Source: Albugo candida
Lineage: Eukaryota; Oomycota; Peronosporomycetes; Albuginales
Direction of reading: 5' to 3'
DNA: 64,000 nucleotides
Assembly (NCBI GenBank): GCA_040437565.1
Contig: JBDOQK010000031.1
Location: forward strand, 186,001-250,000
Below the pieces are notes generated by a model, which saw only the letters and a list, made by a program, of their open reading frames with translations, had not been told where the DNA came from and made no database searches. A program made the position numbers and the translations under genes. Numbering within the stretch: the first letter of the stretch is position 1; each line of letters starts with the position of its first letter. Positions 11,010 to 23,414 of this stretch are shown piece after piece.

Positions 11010-14000
11010 ATGGATGATTTTTACCGTCTCGAACGGCTACTTTTCCTCGGAGACGATTGTGATATTGATGCAAATGATATTTTGAACGGTTTCCAGAAGA
11101 ATTTTCTCGCACACTCCCCTCTCACAACACCACTCTCTCTGCGTCCATGCTCTCTATCACCGCTCGTTTCCACCACAAATCCTTCCGAAGATGAGATTTT
11201 TCACTCTGTCATTGCTCAAAGCTGTGGACTTGAAGAGATCGATATCGCATCGTGGAAGAGATTGAAAGATAAGGCAAAGCTCTCTTCGGATGCTCAAAGT
11301 CTATCGTGGCAGGATGCTATCATTCTGCGTGACTTAATCTTTCAACAACGTCTAGCATTTTTTCAGGCTCGAATTTTACTGTTTCGACTAGCACTATATG
11401 TGCATATGGAACCGGAGGATACTAAAGAGGCGTCTCGAAGTCTAAAAAATGCGATTATGCAGAGTGCTGAAGCGCTTTTGCGTCAGGAAAGCCTAGGGCG
11501 CATGTTGATCGGTGCAATATGTGCGAATAATGATGTTTCACATCGTTTGAAGAAAAACGACAAGTATGCGGAGGCTATAGAACAAGTTGTGGATGTCTCT
11601 AAACTAGCAACTTATCTAGTACATTCTACTCGTGCGAAAGAGCTAAATTATGTGAAGGAGGCATTGCATGCAAGGGAGTTGCTGCTACTTGTGACAGTAT
11701 TTGCATCGAAAATTAATATTGAAGACAAGGACTGGACGGCAGACAAAGCAGCCAAGATTGTTCAGACATTACATGTACCGTCCGCTATAATTGCATTCTT
11801 ATCGTGCGCTAAGTAATGTAATGCTTACTACACAGAATTCCCACTGGAAAATTCCAGAAGACAAGTTTCACCACGAGACCTGCGAGGATGTTGTATTTCG
11901 TCAACTTCAGCAAGAGAGCATTCATGTTAGCACCTTACTTTGCGCTTGGATTCTGATGCCAGAGTCCTCTATCTTTTGGCAAGAGCAGGACATACGAAAG
12001 CTTCTTGAAAAGGACATCACAAAAGACTTATATCGTGATATGGAGGACACCTATAGTGAGACCGATCGCTTTATTCTATTGAGTGTCGCAGTAGCGGGCA
12101 TCAGAGCTGTGTCTATTGAACGTCTTCAAGCTCTTGATCCAGCACTTGTTGGTTTTGTGAAGACGTCAGCGAGTCGTAATCCCTTTCAACATTTGGATTT
12201 GATTGTGAACTCAATGGTCCATGAACGAAAGTCATGTGACTTGGGCGATGGAAATTTTTACAGCTTTAATGTACCGTGTGCCGATCTGAATCAAATTCAC
12301 ACAAACAAAATGCTGGTGAGTAAGCGTAACTCTACTGCTCAGGCTATAGTCTATCAGATAGTTGGCATGAATGTGGTGGAAGAGTTCACCCGGCTATTTG
12401 AAGAAGTGGCAAACAAATCTGTTTTAAGTCAGCGTGTTCTAGTAAAAACAGTGATCCCACTACTGCATGCGCACTATTGGAAGGATGTGCTCTGTCCTAC
12501 AAATGCACAATGTCTTGTCGTGAAGTATATGACGCGCCTAGCAAATCCTATATCATCCGATGCCGCGTTTACCACATTATCAATTCTCTCTCAAGTTACC
12601 ATGCATGCCAGTACAAATACAAGCTTACAAGAAACCTGCATGGAGCGCATTCGGGGCACTTTCCAAGAGGAGAAGATCTATCCACAGCTTCTGGGTGATA
12701 CATACACGGCTCGAAGCAGCAGTAGGTCTAAGTTGGCTCTGCAAAACGGAGATGAAGCAAATAATCCTACATCCTTATGGGCGACAATTCTGGTATCACT
12801 CGATACTTTGGCGTGGTACGTGCAGGAAGGAAGAAGCATAGATGCAAATTCTTTTGGCGTCGCAAGTGTTTTTTTCGAATTATTGGGCAATATTCGACAA
12901 TGGGAAGATGCATCTGCCAAAGTGCAAGAGATCGCGCACTGGATTGGATATGTTAGACTACGACATTGGTGGCAATCTCGTAGGATTCCATCGGGCGAGG
13001 TGTACCTTGCGAAATTACTCAAATGTGAAGATGTATCGCTGAGTGTTTTACTACACGCTGACGAGCGACAACTCAGCTCTATAGGCATCACTGGTCCATG
13101 CGTAAGAAAAACGATTCTGGCTTATTGTCTTGATGATGTTGAAAGCATCACGTGCAAGGAAACAACGAAAAGTACAACTTTCACAATCGATGGATTGTAC
13201 TTCCTGATACGTGTTTGCCTTTTCAGCTTGGAAGCATTATTGGAGAATAATGAAGCAGGTGAAGTTTCACGAAAATTTACATCAAACTCTCTCAAAGCAC
13301 TTGGCACTCTCACGTCGATCGACATTGCCGTGGATATATTGACTCATGATTTTGGATTGATGGGTCATGGAAGCATGTCTGCGCGTATCTTGCAGAGCGC
13401 TTTGGAAGGGCTCGCGTTATCACATTGTAACAAGGAGGCATATGCTTGTTTCACCATAGCCTTGGAGATTTGCTGGAACATGACGCAATGGTGTCTATCT
13501 TCGGAAGTCAAATTACTGGACTCATTCTGTGGTACTTCTTGTCCAACGGATACAGATGTGATCACCTCGATACAGCAGATTTGGTGGACTCGTATTATCG
13601 ATTTTGTATTAAAAACTCTTCGAGACATCAGAGAAGTTGGATTTCTTGACGAAATTGCGAATTGGTTCACTCAAGCGACCTGTTTCGCGTTGCTCAATTG
13701 CATTCTCAGTGCACGGTATTTTAGACCGACTTGTGTATTACAAGAGATACAAACAGCTTTGCGAACATTAATCGCTCACAATTTACCTTTACTTGAACAA
13801 CTTGTGAACACCGCGTCCACTCTACTCGAAGAAGGGAAGAATACAATGGGGAAAGGAACACGTGTGTATCCATTCTTCCAAACCACGACCGAAGAGGATA
13901 GTAAACTACAAACACAATATGGCATCGTAGAACCGAAGGTATCCAAAACGACTGTGAAGAAATCTCTGCAAACACGGGAGGAGTTGGCTGCGCTAGAACT

Positions 14001-17000
14001 CGTTCTTTCCAGCTTAGAATTGCTTCAGGCGGTGTACACTTGTGGAAGTTGCGACTCAGCTGTACTGAATTCAGAAACAACAAATCAATTTCCTTCAAAA
14101 ATTGTATGGATGGCTATTTCGTATGGCTCGTTTAGTCTTGATCGCAGCACTCTTCCGGTACAAAGTATTCGACTTCTCCGACTCTTTTCAGCAAGCATGA
14201 AGCGATCTTGCTCAGAGTCAGAAAGATTGCTATTCAATTTCTTTCCATCAGATGAAGATAGACGTTTGCTGAGTGTGACATTGTCTGAAGCTTTCAACTC
14301 TAAAAGTAAAAACTCAGCCGCACTGAAGCTGGAATCAATACAATTGTGGTCGTGTTGGCTGGAACTGAATCCTGATTTTGTATCTCTCGTGGCATTCGAT
14401 CCCGAATCAAAGGGTTTAGGACTTTCATTCTGTGTGCAGTCGATCTTGGGAGCACTTCCTGACGCAGCAAACTGGGGGGATCCGCTCCTATGCGCCAGTT
14501 TATCGCTTTGTCGCCAACTTTGGAAAGCAGCGTTCTTACGTGGCTCAAAAGCACATCAGCATATGGTAAAGCTATTACAGGATGCTTTCACTGATGATAA
14601 AGTGCCAAGCAAATCTGGCTCTCAAGCATTTTGGCAAACCCTCTTCGACATTATCACATGCAGTGACTTCACGTCGCCGCGATCCCGGCAATTATTGACA
14701 CACGTGTACATTGCGTGGGCTCTGATTTTTGACATGATGTGCTATGAGTGGCTTTATAGTGCGAAAACAGGCTCTGAGAATATTTTGTCAGATTTTTGGA
14801 AACGAGTTATTGACGCTGATCTACTCTGTAGTTGGATTCGATCATTTGCTCGTTTTGATCTTGATATTACTCGCTTGACAGACTGCTTGCAGCATGTTGT
14901 TCCATTTTGCTCCTATTCGAAGTTGGGGAACGGGATGATGAAGCCTTCATACGTATCGTATATATCACAAGCACTTTGTAATGAGAAGATGGTTGCATGG
15001 CAGCTAGGGCTGGTCTCCGGGAAAACGAATAATGACTCACTTATCAGACGTGTAACGTGGACAAACTCAGTAATTACATCGTCTTTAAGTCATCATTATC
15101 TGGTACGTAATTGGAGTCAGTTTCTACGGCTCGGATTATCCCAGTCTTCATTAGCAAAGGCTGGAAAGAACAGTCATCCAAACCCACCCGCTAGCTTATC
15201 AGCTCAAATGATACAAGTGATGACACCCCAAGCTCGACAGCAGGGGATATCAGCCCTACTTGCATCTATGGAAGAAGCTTTTGCATGTAGTCAAGAGGCA
15301 AACTTCTTTGGGGAAGCGTATTTCAATCACACGGTAAAACTATTAGCAGCGTTACTCCACTGTGCAGAAAGCGATAATGCCGCTTCACCTTTGGATTCAG
15401 AAACTTGCTGCAGGGTTCTCAAACTAGGAGCCTGTATCATGCAGAACCACAGTTCAATACCTCAGCAAATCGACATATCGACTGAGCCAACTGTTTCCCC
15501 GTCGAATTACACGTATGCATCCATCTTTCAATTATTGAATGAGGTTCTACCCGAGAGCTTTAGCAGACGCACAACATTTGGAACAGAAACTCGTATATCC
15601 GCCATGACCGCGTGCCTATATGTGCTACAGAATTTTTATGTCGAATCACCTGAAGATTTTCTGATCATTATGTCGCAAAATGTCATTGTTAAGCTAATTG
15701 AGTCGTGTCTTGGTGGTTTGGCATCTCAAGATCACATTTCTTCAGAGTGTGCTCAAATGAGCTGGGCTTTACTGTACCAACTACTGCATCAAGTTGCCGT
15801 CTCTACCAGCACACTCAGTCCGAACAGATCAGCCGTTCGCCTCGCCCCTATCTTAGCAGCATTGAATCATCAACACCAAGGTACATCAGCGATTTTCCAA
15901 ATGATCTTCGAGCAGTATGACGTCGATGAAGGAGAAGTTTCCAAGGAAAAGCAGCAGCAAACTTTGCGCATACTGGAAGGAATGGTTGCACTAATTTGGA
16001 ATCAAACGAATCCACACATTATACGCCAAATCTTCTTTAAATCCTTCAATCTGTTGCTATGGCTTGCGTCCGACTTCGTACCATTATTGCTACAAAAAGC
16101 AAAAAGCAACGAAGATGAAGCTCCACGTGGATTCGTCCGAAACAACGGCATGTATGAACGACTCATGAGCCATAAAGCGTGGTGCTTCGTTCTAGAAATT
16201 GTGGCTGGATTGGTTCATGTGCTGCCTACAAAACATTTGTCAGAGGAAGGATCCATTTGGCTACTGCTGCGATGCTCGGACACTTTTATTGCGTCGGCTC
16301 TTGATCCAGTAAAAAAAGCGACAAGTGCGCGCATCCAGGAACAACAAGCAACACTACGTCTGCTTCGCGAGATGGTCCGTTGTCAGGCTCTTGCTAAAGA
16401 ATGGCGTCATCAATTACCGGCTGGATACATGCTCCTGTTGGAACGATGTCGACAAACGTTAAGACGTACCTGTGTGCTTGTAGCTCAAGATGATGGATTC
16501 TGTAGCATGGACGCATCTAGACATAACGAAGCATCGAAAAAGAAGCTAAGATTATGGCCAATTTCGTCGTTGAAAATGCCGTCTAAGCAATCACCGCTAC
16601 ATCAACAAGTCGATCCAGTACTCTCGCATGAAAAAAACGACTCGATCCAGTTCTATCGACAAATTAGAGTCCAATTGTACGAAAGTGTGCATCTTACAGC
16701 TTCCGTTTTGTCGCATTGTATACCTTCACCACAAGATACCTGGATAGTTGTGAATGGCCGAAAAGTTCTTGATCAGGAATTGCTGACACCAATTCTCTCC
16801 AATTTGTCACCATCACAAGCAGCACACACTGAATCGGAGCCAAGCATTGGTCATCTCTGCCTTGCCATAACCTCCGCAATTCATCAGTTGCAAGAGATGA
16901 AAGCCCAATCTACAGATAATGCAGTGATGTATCGCGAGGCGAAAGTTATCGTTGGAAGTATTCAAGCGTGCAGCCTACTCTTTTTGCAAGCGCTAACACT

Positions 17001-17154
17001 ACAACTGCAAGTTTCGGATCAAGAATGTGATGCATATTTGGAATGTAGAGTCATATTCGAGCATTTAGTCAGTCATGAAGGCCTCAGCTCGCTGCTTATT
17101 GAGCTTGATGTGAGTGTGGCAAAGAAGATTTTGAACTTACTGCCGTCAAAATGA
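11010..17154 (+). CDS. Large scaffold nucleoporin of the NUP188/NUP205 (Nup192) family
   Basis: Two exons, 11010-11774 and 11836-17154, separated by a 61-bp phase-0 GT-AG intron (11775-11835), give 2027 residues. The first ATG of the frame (MDDFYRLERLLFLGDD) was taken as the start. The protein is almost entirely helical and leucine-rich, without low-complexity or transmembrane segments, as in the superhelical Nup188/Nup192 scaffold of the nuclear pore inner ring. Local resemblance to human NUP188 is visible in SLSWQDAIILRDLIFQQRL and in the CLVVKYMTRL segment; the length is nearer to NUP205 (about 2000 residues), so the paralogue is left open. These proteins bind Nup93 and frame the transport channel (family knowledge). 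An alternative 23-bp intron at 11813-11835 gives the wrong frame. It could still be another giant helical-repeat protein, because the family diverges strongly. Confidence 0.6.
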
Positions 17155-17749
17155 TTAATACAAGCGGTTCCCATCATTCTCAAAGCGTCTAAATTGCCAC
17201 GCATAGCGTCATTGTGTGCACTCAGCATTGTCCATTATCTTACGAGGTCCAAGAAGGTAGATGCGCAATGAGTGACATCCGCTTGACCACTACATGTGTA
17301 TGAAGCTTGAAATAGGTTGTAGGGAAAAGGCATTGTAGGTCACGTGTGTGAAGGCCAGTATGCGACAGCAAAGGGCCTGACTGTCGCAAGCTTAATTTAG
17401 ACGAGTTGTATCGTGTGGATTCCACGACATTTTGTCACAATGTGATAGCGGTACGTCGAGAATGCTGAAGAAATGCATTCAAATGCTCAACTCGTGCATG
17501 TCGATAATGGAAGTAAATTGCTGATCATGTTGTGTTCTATGTCACTATTTCTCTGACCGCAAATGTACTATATCACACATCAGACATGCCTTGCTTTCTC
17601 CGCGTCCTTATCTCTATTAGATATACTTTAAGATCAGAAACGAGACAAAGTTCTCTTATGCCAGAATTCGGAATAGGTTCTACTCTCACATCAATCTCTG
17701 TCATGCACTGAAATCCATTTCGGCTGCAAGGATGGGCTCATAATATCGA
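17155..17749. other. Intergenic stretch, no feature seen
   Basis: About 600 bp between the nucleoporin stop and the next small plus-strand gene. Only short frames are present. It probably holds the 3' end of the former and the promoter of the latter. Confidence 0.5.
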
Positions 17750-18482
17750 ATGCAGTCGAATACAGCGACAATTGGGCAACACCGAGTCTCGGAACAAACA
17801 TATATGGAGAAAACTAATAGTCACTCAAGTGAAGGAACACTCCGCCATCACAAGCGATCTCTCTCCGCAGATTTTGCATCAGAAATGCATCAGTCGAAGC
17901 TCAACCTCAAAAAACCCGACATAACTTCATCATTTGTTACAACCGTATTCCATAACAAAGCTTCGCTAAACCACACTCTGGGCTCAGAAGAAANNNNNNN
18001 NNNNNNNNNNNNNNNNNNNNNNNNNNNNNNNNNNNNNNNNNNNNNNNNNNNNNNNNNNNNNNNNNNNNNNNNNNNNNNNNNNNNNNNNNNNNNAAACTAA
18101 TAGTCACTCAAGTGAAGGAACACTCCGCCATCACAAGCGATCTCTCTCCGCAGATTTTGCATCAGAAATGCATCAGTCGAAGCTCAACCTCAAAAAACCC
18201 GACATAACTTCATCATTTGTTACAACCGTATTCCATAACAAAGCTTCGCTAAACCACACTCTGGGCTCAGAAGAAACTTTACAACGCCAAATTCCGATAC
18301 AAGCAATTGGTCGCTTACCTTTGAAACGTTTTGATTCGGCGGATTGGATGCTCGAATCATCAAAGAAAGAGTCTGATTGCTCCTGTAAAGTGGAAACAAA
18401 GGTAGCGAAGGTACTCATTGATCGACATAATTACACAACATGCCGATTTATACGCACACAAGCGGGCGATGCTTCAAAGTAG
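17750..18482 (+). CDS. Small basic protein with an endosulfine-like FDSADW motif (candidate)
   Basis: Collapsing the 183-bp duplication and the N run leaves one frame, 17750-17993 joined to 18277-18482, of exactly 150 codons (149 residues). It starts MQSNTATIGQH and is polar and probably disordered. Near the end is LPLKRFDSADWML followed by a lysine-rich stretch. This resembles the core of endosulfine/ARPP19/Igo proteins, where a basic region precedes FDSGDY and the serine is phosphorylated by Greatwall kinase to turn the protein into a PP2A-B55 inhibitor (family knowledge). Here glycine is replaced by alanine and tyrosine by tryptophan. Apart from the motif and its position in a short disordered protein there is little support, so it could be an unrelated short protein. 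The gene converges with PDH E1 alpha, whose stop lies about 180 bp away. Confidence 0.45.
17811..18276 (+). repeat. 183-bp exact direct repeat around a 100-N gap
   Basis: Bases 17811-17993 equal 18094-18276 exactly, with N from 17994 to 18093. Removing one copy keeps the small gene in frame, which supports an unmerged contig overlap. Confidence 0.95.
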
Positions 18483-18661
18483 TGAATTCAGAAGATGTGA
18501 TCCCTGGACAATTCTGATAAATACATATTTTTGCTATTTTTGTGATTGATATTTGTGACGTCCCATCATGAACAAAGATGGTCGGGAGAACGAAGCATCC
18601 AAGAAATCGACTATTGCATTTGTGAATTATGCTAAAACTACCATCTTGTTCCAGCATGTAA

Positions 18662-19984
18662 TCATTGTAGCGGTTTGCCATTGTACAAGCTTTTGGCATA
18701 ATCAGGAAAGCGAATGAATTCTGGCATTTGTTGCCCACCTTTTCCGTCCGAATAGACACTTTCAAATGCTGTTGCCTCGTCGGGGCGACCAGCAGCCTTC
18801 GCTTCCTTCGCGGCTTTGACAACTTCGGCCCGGACATCTTTTTCAATTGCTTTGATCTCATCAGCAGTAACCATGTTACAGTCCAAAAGACGCTTCTTCA
18901 CGCTTTCAATCGGATCACGAGACGCTCGCATCTGGGAGATCTCATCTCGGTTACGATAAGTAACACCGGGGTCGGACATGGAATGACCATGATATCGGTA
19001 CGTGCTGAATTCTACATAGATAGGGCCGTTACCCTCACCGCACCATTGTTTCATGAAACGAGTGCATTCTCGTACAGCGAGTACGTCCATGCCGTCACAC
19101 CAAATGCCAGGTATATGATTACCCATCGTGTAGTAGTCCTGGTTGGACGAAGAGCGAGCAATCGAGGTTCCCATACCATACTGATTATTCTCAATGCAAA
19201 AAATCACCGGTAATTTCCACAGTGACGCCATGTTAGCGGCCTCCCAAATCTGACCTTGGTTGGCTGCTCCATCTCCAAACATTGTTATAGCACACGGCAT
19301 CAATCCTTCCCCGTTATGATTGTACTTGCACGCAAATCCAAGCCCTGCGCCCACGGGAACTTGAGCTCCAACAATACCCTGACCCCCATAGAAATTCTCT
19401 TTTTTATTGTAAAAGTGCATGGATCCTCCTTTTCCTTTAATAGCTCCTGCTGATGTGCCGAATAGCTCCCCCAAAATTGACTTGACTGTACCCCCACGAG
19501 CAAGCATCGTACAATGGTTACGGTATGACGTGATCCAAGCATCTTTGCGGTTGAGTGCAGCCTCAACTCCAGTTGCGACTGCTTCTTGACCATCATACAA
19601 ATGGCAAAACCCACGAATAGTTCGAGCCTATCAGCACGTCGTTATAAGCTTGATTCGCAAAAGAGCGTATTCTACTCAACTGTACCTTATATTCATTATC
19701 ACATGTGATTTCCATGCGACGCATCGTATACATCAAGCGATAATATTCAAGCAGCTCCTCCTTATTGCTGTAAGCGTGATTTTCAGGTCCTTTATCGAGC
19801 CCTAAGCATTGCCTGTATGTATCAGTAACCTTTTAGCACAGGATACAATGTAGCAAGCATTACGATGTAATTTGAAAGGACGGAGAAATTCAAATTGCTG
19901 CTTTTCCGATGTGGTGAAAGCACGGCTTAGGAGTTCTTTGGCATTAGGTTTACATACGGATCGAAACAGCGGGTGGCGCAACAT
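18662..19984 (-). CDS. PDHA1: Pyruvate dehydrogenase E1 component, alpha subunit, mitochondrial
   Basis: Three exons on the minus strand: 19984-19864, 19801-19686 and 19627-18662, with introns of 62 and 58 bp. Together they give 401 codons (400 residues; the human protein has 390). The N-terminus MLRHPLFRSVCKPNAKELL is a typical mitochondrial presequence. Splicing produces the family blocks KLHRLDKGPENH and TIRGFCHLYDGQEAV across the junctions. The thiamine-diphosphate motif GDGAANQGQ...IENN and the phosphorylation loop YRYHGHSMSDPG are intact. The mammalian site-2 serine two residues before the conserved YR is threonine here (GVTYR), while the site-1 serine is kept. With E1 beta it decarboxylates pyruvate in the PDH complex of the mitochondrial matrix. 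The PDH identification is firm, and the exon model is supported by the frame and by length. Confidence 0.95.
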
Positions 19985-21995
19985 CTCGAGTGGTCTACGC
20001 GTCTCGAACTTGACAGGTTCGAAAGCACACGAACTTTAGAAAGTAGTCTAAAGAATTGATTAAATTGCTTAAGTGTCATAATGGATTCTGGATAAAATAT
20101 CGATATGCCATGTNNNNNNNNNNNNNNNNNNNNNNNNNNNNNNNNNNNNNNNNNNNNNNNNNNNNNNNNNNNNNNNNNNNNNNNNNNNNNNNNNNNNNNN
20201 NNNNNNNNNNNNNAAATATCGATATGCCATGTGAGAAGCTCAATTTCAGTTGAAAAAACCATTTTTTTTTGAAGGAAACCAACATGTTTCGAGAATCTGG
20301 CTCAGTCTAATTAGGAGGATGACACGTTCGTCCTTCTTAGCTTCCGGTTCAACGAGAGCGTTCACAGGAAACCGCAATGGCAATGAGTAGCTCTAGCAAT
20401 TATTATAGGAGATCAACTAAAATCTTGCGCATAATCAAAGGAGGTATACCAGCTCTACATCGATTCAATTGTGATTTCCACGATTTGTCAATGCCACGCG
20501 ATTGCATGCACTCTGCAATGATGGGATCTACATTCCGGTAAGGGCAACAGAGCGCGTGGCATCTATCAATTGTACTGGATTGGTAGCTGTTAGACGCGTT
20601 TAAGAAGCTCGCTAAGTTAAAATCCAAAAGGCGAGCTACGTCAAGCGGCACATGAAACAAAGTACAGTGAACATGGTGAATGCTTGGAGCTAGTACAATG
20701 CAGATTGTAACAGCATTGTCCTTACGTGCGAAAAGAAGAATTCAAGGTGGGCCAGATGGTCACCCAATTTACCTGCGAGGTTTACAAAAGCCACACAAGT
20801 AGCCATTGGGCTACAATCTGCTGAATGACAGTATGAGGTGGGGCTCCTTCCAATCGATGCATAAAAAAACCACCTTCAACAAGATGATGCTAGCCATTTA
20901 GAAGCATGTCGGGACACAACGTTCTAGAGCCTGATTCATAAGCCAACACACAGCTGATAAAATTTTGCTGAAGAAGAATCGGAAATTGCGTGAGTCGTCT
21001 TTGTGTCAATTTCTAAGCTTTTCTTCTATGATTCATGTCTATGGCGTAAAGTTCATTCAGCGAGGTAATAAATGAACATTAAGTGGCTTCATCGTTATTC
21101 TCAGCGACAGAGCTCCGACAAATGCGATAGAATTGCCATCCCATAATGGCATCATGATGGAAGAATTGATACGATACGTTACTCCTGGTCTGTCAGGAAG
21201 CGAGCGATATAACTAGGAAGTAGATCCGATTCAACAACACTAGCTGTCAAAATCTTGACGAAAAAACACACACTGACGCCGCTCTAGCACATCATCTTGA
21301 AGCAAAGCCTAGTCATACAACTGACAAAGTAAAAGCAGTGCATGTACTCATATCAAAATAGGTTGCCAAGATGCTTGTTATTCAGTTAATCTATTTACTC
21401 ATTCGCCATCCTGAATACGTTTTAGCGAATGTCAAAGTGCTGATGGAAAGTAAAGTGCCTTTAGCATACTATCTCCTTCAAGATGTGCTGCCGGAATCGA
21501 CTCTGCCGAGATCAATTCTACCTTCAATCCGGCACACCCTTCCGCACGATATGTGAGCGATTCAAACTTGGTGGAAGCCGATCTTCATCCACTTAAAGCA
21601 GCGAAAGTGTCTTTAGGCTACGAGCGTAATGAAAAATTTCTGAGCGTAAAAGTATCATCAGAATAGATACTGGTTAGAATAATGAAAGCATTTTGCCCAG
21701 AAGTTGCGCTTGCCGCCGTCTCCTAGATTGTACCAAATTCTAGAAAGGCTGAATTAGTCAACTGCAGGCAACTTGAATGTGTGCACAGCGAGTATTACGT
21801 TCACGAAGCAGTCGAATGCGCATTTTGACAATTGCTGCATCTATATTTACTCAATGAACACTTGATTCCGCCGGTAACCTTTTCTCGCGACACGATAACA
21901 CCCTCGGCCTGCCAACCCGCTTGCTAATAAACCTGCGAACCCGTCTCGGTATTGGTTGGCTACCTGACGCGTAAAAAAGAGCACTATTTAACAAA
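19985..21995. other. Intergenic stretch, no supportable gene
   Basis: About 2 kb between the divergent PDH E1 alpha and EF-Tu genes, including a 100-N gap at 20114-20213. No frame above about 110 codons is free of N, and none resembles a known family. The last 100 bp before 21996 should contain the EF-Tu promoter, but I could not assign a motif with confidence. Confidence 0.5.
20095..20232 (+). repeat. Short (about 19-bp) direct repeat around a 100-N gap
   Basis: AAATATCGATATGCCATGT ends at the left edge of the N run (20114-20213) and starts again at 20214. This is the shortest of the gap-flanking repeats and has the same exact edge-to-edge geometry as the longer ones. Confidence 0.85.
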
Positions 21996-23243
21996 ATGCT
22001 GCGTCAAATTATCCGGAACAAATCATTCGCCCGATCATTATCTACTTCCAGCGCGAAAAAAGTTTTCGAGCGTAACAAACCGCATGTCAATATTGGCACA
22101 ATCGGACACGTTGATCACGGAAAAACGACACTAACCGCAGCTTTGACCAAAGTTTTGTCGGAACAAGGAGGAGCTAAATTCACCAGCTATGAAGACATTG
22201 ACAAGGCTCCGGAAGAGCGAGCGCGTGGTATCACAATTTCCACTGCTCATGTGGAGTATGAAACTGACAAACGCCATTATGCACATGTCGACTGCCCTGG
22301 ACACGCTGATTATGTGAAAAATATGATCACAGGAGCTGCTCAAATGGACGGTGGTATCTTGGTCGTGTCTGCTGGTGATGGACCTATGCCGCAAACTCGA
22401 GAGCATATATTATTAGCCAGACAAGTCGGAGTACCTGCGTTGGTGGTTTTCCTCAACAAGGTCGATCAAGTGGATGACGAGGAATTGCTTGAATTAGTGG
22501 AAATGGAAATTCGTGAGCTGCTAGATTTGTATGAATTCCCTTCTGAAGACATCCCTATCATTCGAGGATCCGCTCTTGCAGCTGTGGAAGGACGCGATCA
22601 TCCTATCGGTCGAGATGCGGTTCTCCAGCTCGTGGAGCAAGTGGACAACTATATTCCAGACCCAGTTCGGGACTTTGAAAAGCCATTCCTGATGCCCGTG
22701 GAAGACGTTTTCTCAATCTCTGGACGAGGAACTGTTGTGAGTGGGCGTGTCGAACATGGAATAATCAATGCTGGGGATGAAGTTGAGCTTGTTGGTATTC
22801 GTCCAACATCAACAAAAACTACATGCACGGGGGTAGAAATGTTCAAAAAACAATTGGACCGAGGTCAAGCAGGTGACAACGTCGGTCTTTTATTGCGTGG
22901 TCTGAAACGCGATGATGTGTTACGAGGTCAAGTTGTTTGTAAGCCAGGAAGCCACGTTCCTCATACCAAGTTCGAAGCAGAAGTATATGTTTTGAAAAAA
23001 GAAGAAGGAGGTCGTCATACCCCATTTTTCAGCAATTACCGACCACAATTCTTTTTCAGAACAGCAGATATCACGGGAACAATCAATTTGAAAGAAGGAA
23101 CAGAAATGGTAATGCCGGGTGACAATACCGCAGTTGACATTGAATTGATTTCACCAGTCGCGTTGTCAGCTGGTATGAAGTTTTCAATTCGTGAAGGTGG
23201 GAGAACGATTGGCGCTGGTGCCGTCTCCAAGGTAATCCAATAG
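21996..23243 (+). CDS. TUFM: Mitochondrial translation elongation factor Tu
   Basis: A single exon of 415 residues that starts [19 protein letters not shown], a mitochondrial presequence, and then enters EF-Tu at [18 protein letters not shown]. All GTPase motifs are present: the P-loop [13 protein letters not shown] in switch I, DCPGHADY in switch II, and NKVD. Domains 2 and 3 follow ([23 protein letters not shown]) and the protein ends with AVSKVIQ, so length and ends fit mitochondrial EF-Tu. It delivers aminoacyl-tRNA to mitochondrial ribosomes. The gene converges with the FYVE gene: in the collapsed sequence only 171 bp separate the two stop codons. The 3' two-thirds of this gene appears again at 25086-25958 because of a gap-flanking duplication. 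Confidence 0.96.
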   Translation: MLRQIIRNKSFARSLSTSSAKKVFERNKPHVNIGTIGHVDHGKTTLTAALTKVLSEQGGAKFTSYEDIDKAPEERARGITISTAHVEYETDKRHYAHVDCPGHADYVKNMITGAAQMDGGILVVSAGDGPMPQTREHILLARQVGVPALVVFLNKVDQVDDEELLELVEMEIRELLDLYEFPSEDIPIIRGSALAAVEGRDHPIGRDAVLQLVEQVDNYIPDPVRDFEKPFLMPVEDVFSISGRGTVVSGRVEHGIINAGDEVELVGIRPTSTKTTCTGVEMFKKQLDRGQAGDNVGLLLRGLKRDDVLRGQVVCKPGSHVPHTKFEAEVYVLKKEEGGRHTPFFSNYRPQFFFRTADITGTINLKEGTEMVMPGDNTAVDIELISPVALSAGMKFSIREGGRTIGAGAVSKVIQ

Positions 23244-23414
23244 ATAAAGACATGATGAGTCCAGTACGCATAATTGGGGCACCTTTTGTAATTACAAAAA
23301 AAAATCATTTTTTTCTCATACACTTTGCTCAATTTTACTTTAATTCAAAGCACTTGCATTCCCAACAGACGAAAATCCTTCGAAATCAATTGCTTGCGAG
23401 GTATCGGGCCGCAT

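Noticed and set aside
11813-11835. A 23-bp GT-AG intron at the end of the first nucleoporin exon
   Set aside because: It leads into a frame that soon stops. The 61-bp intron at 11775-11835 uses the same acceptor and joins the two long frames in phase.
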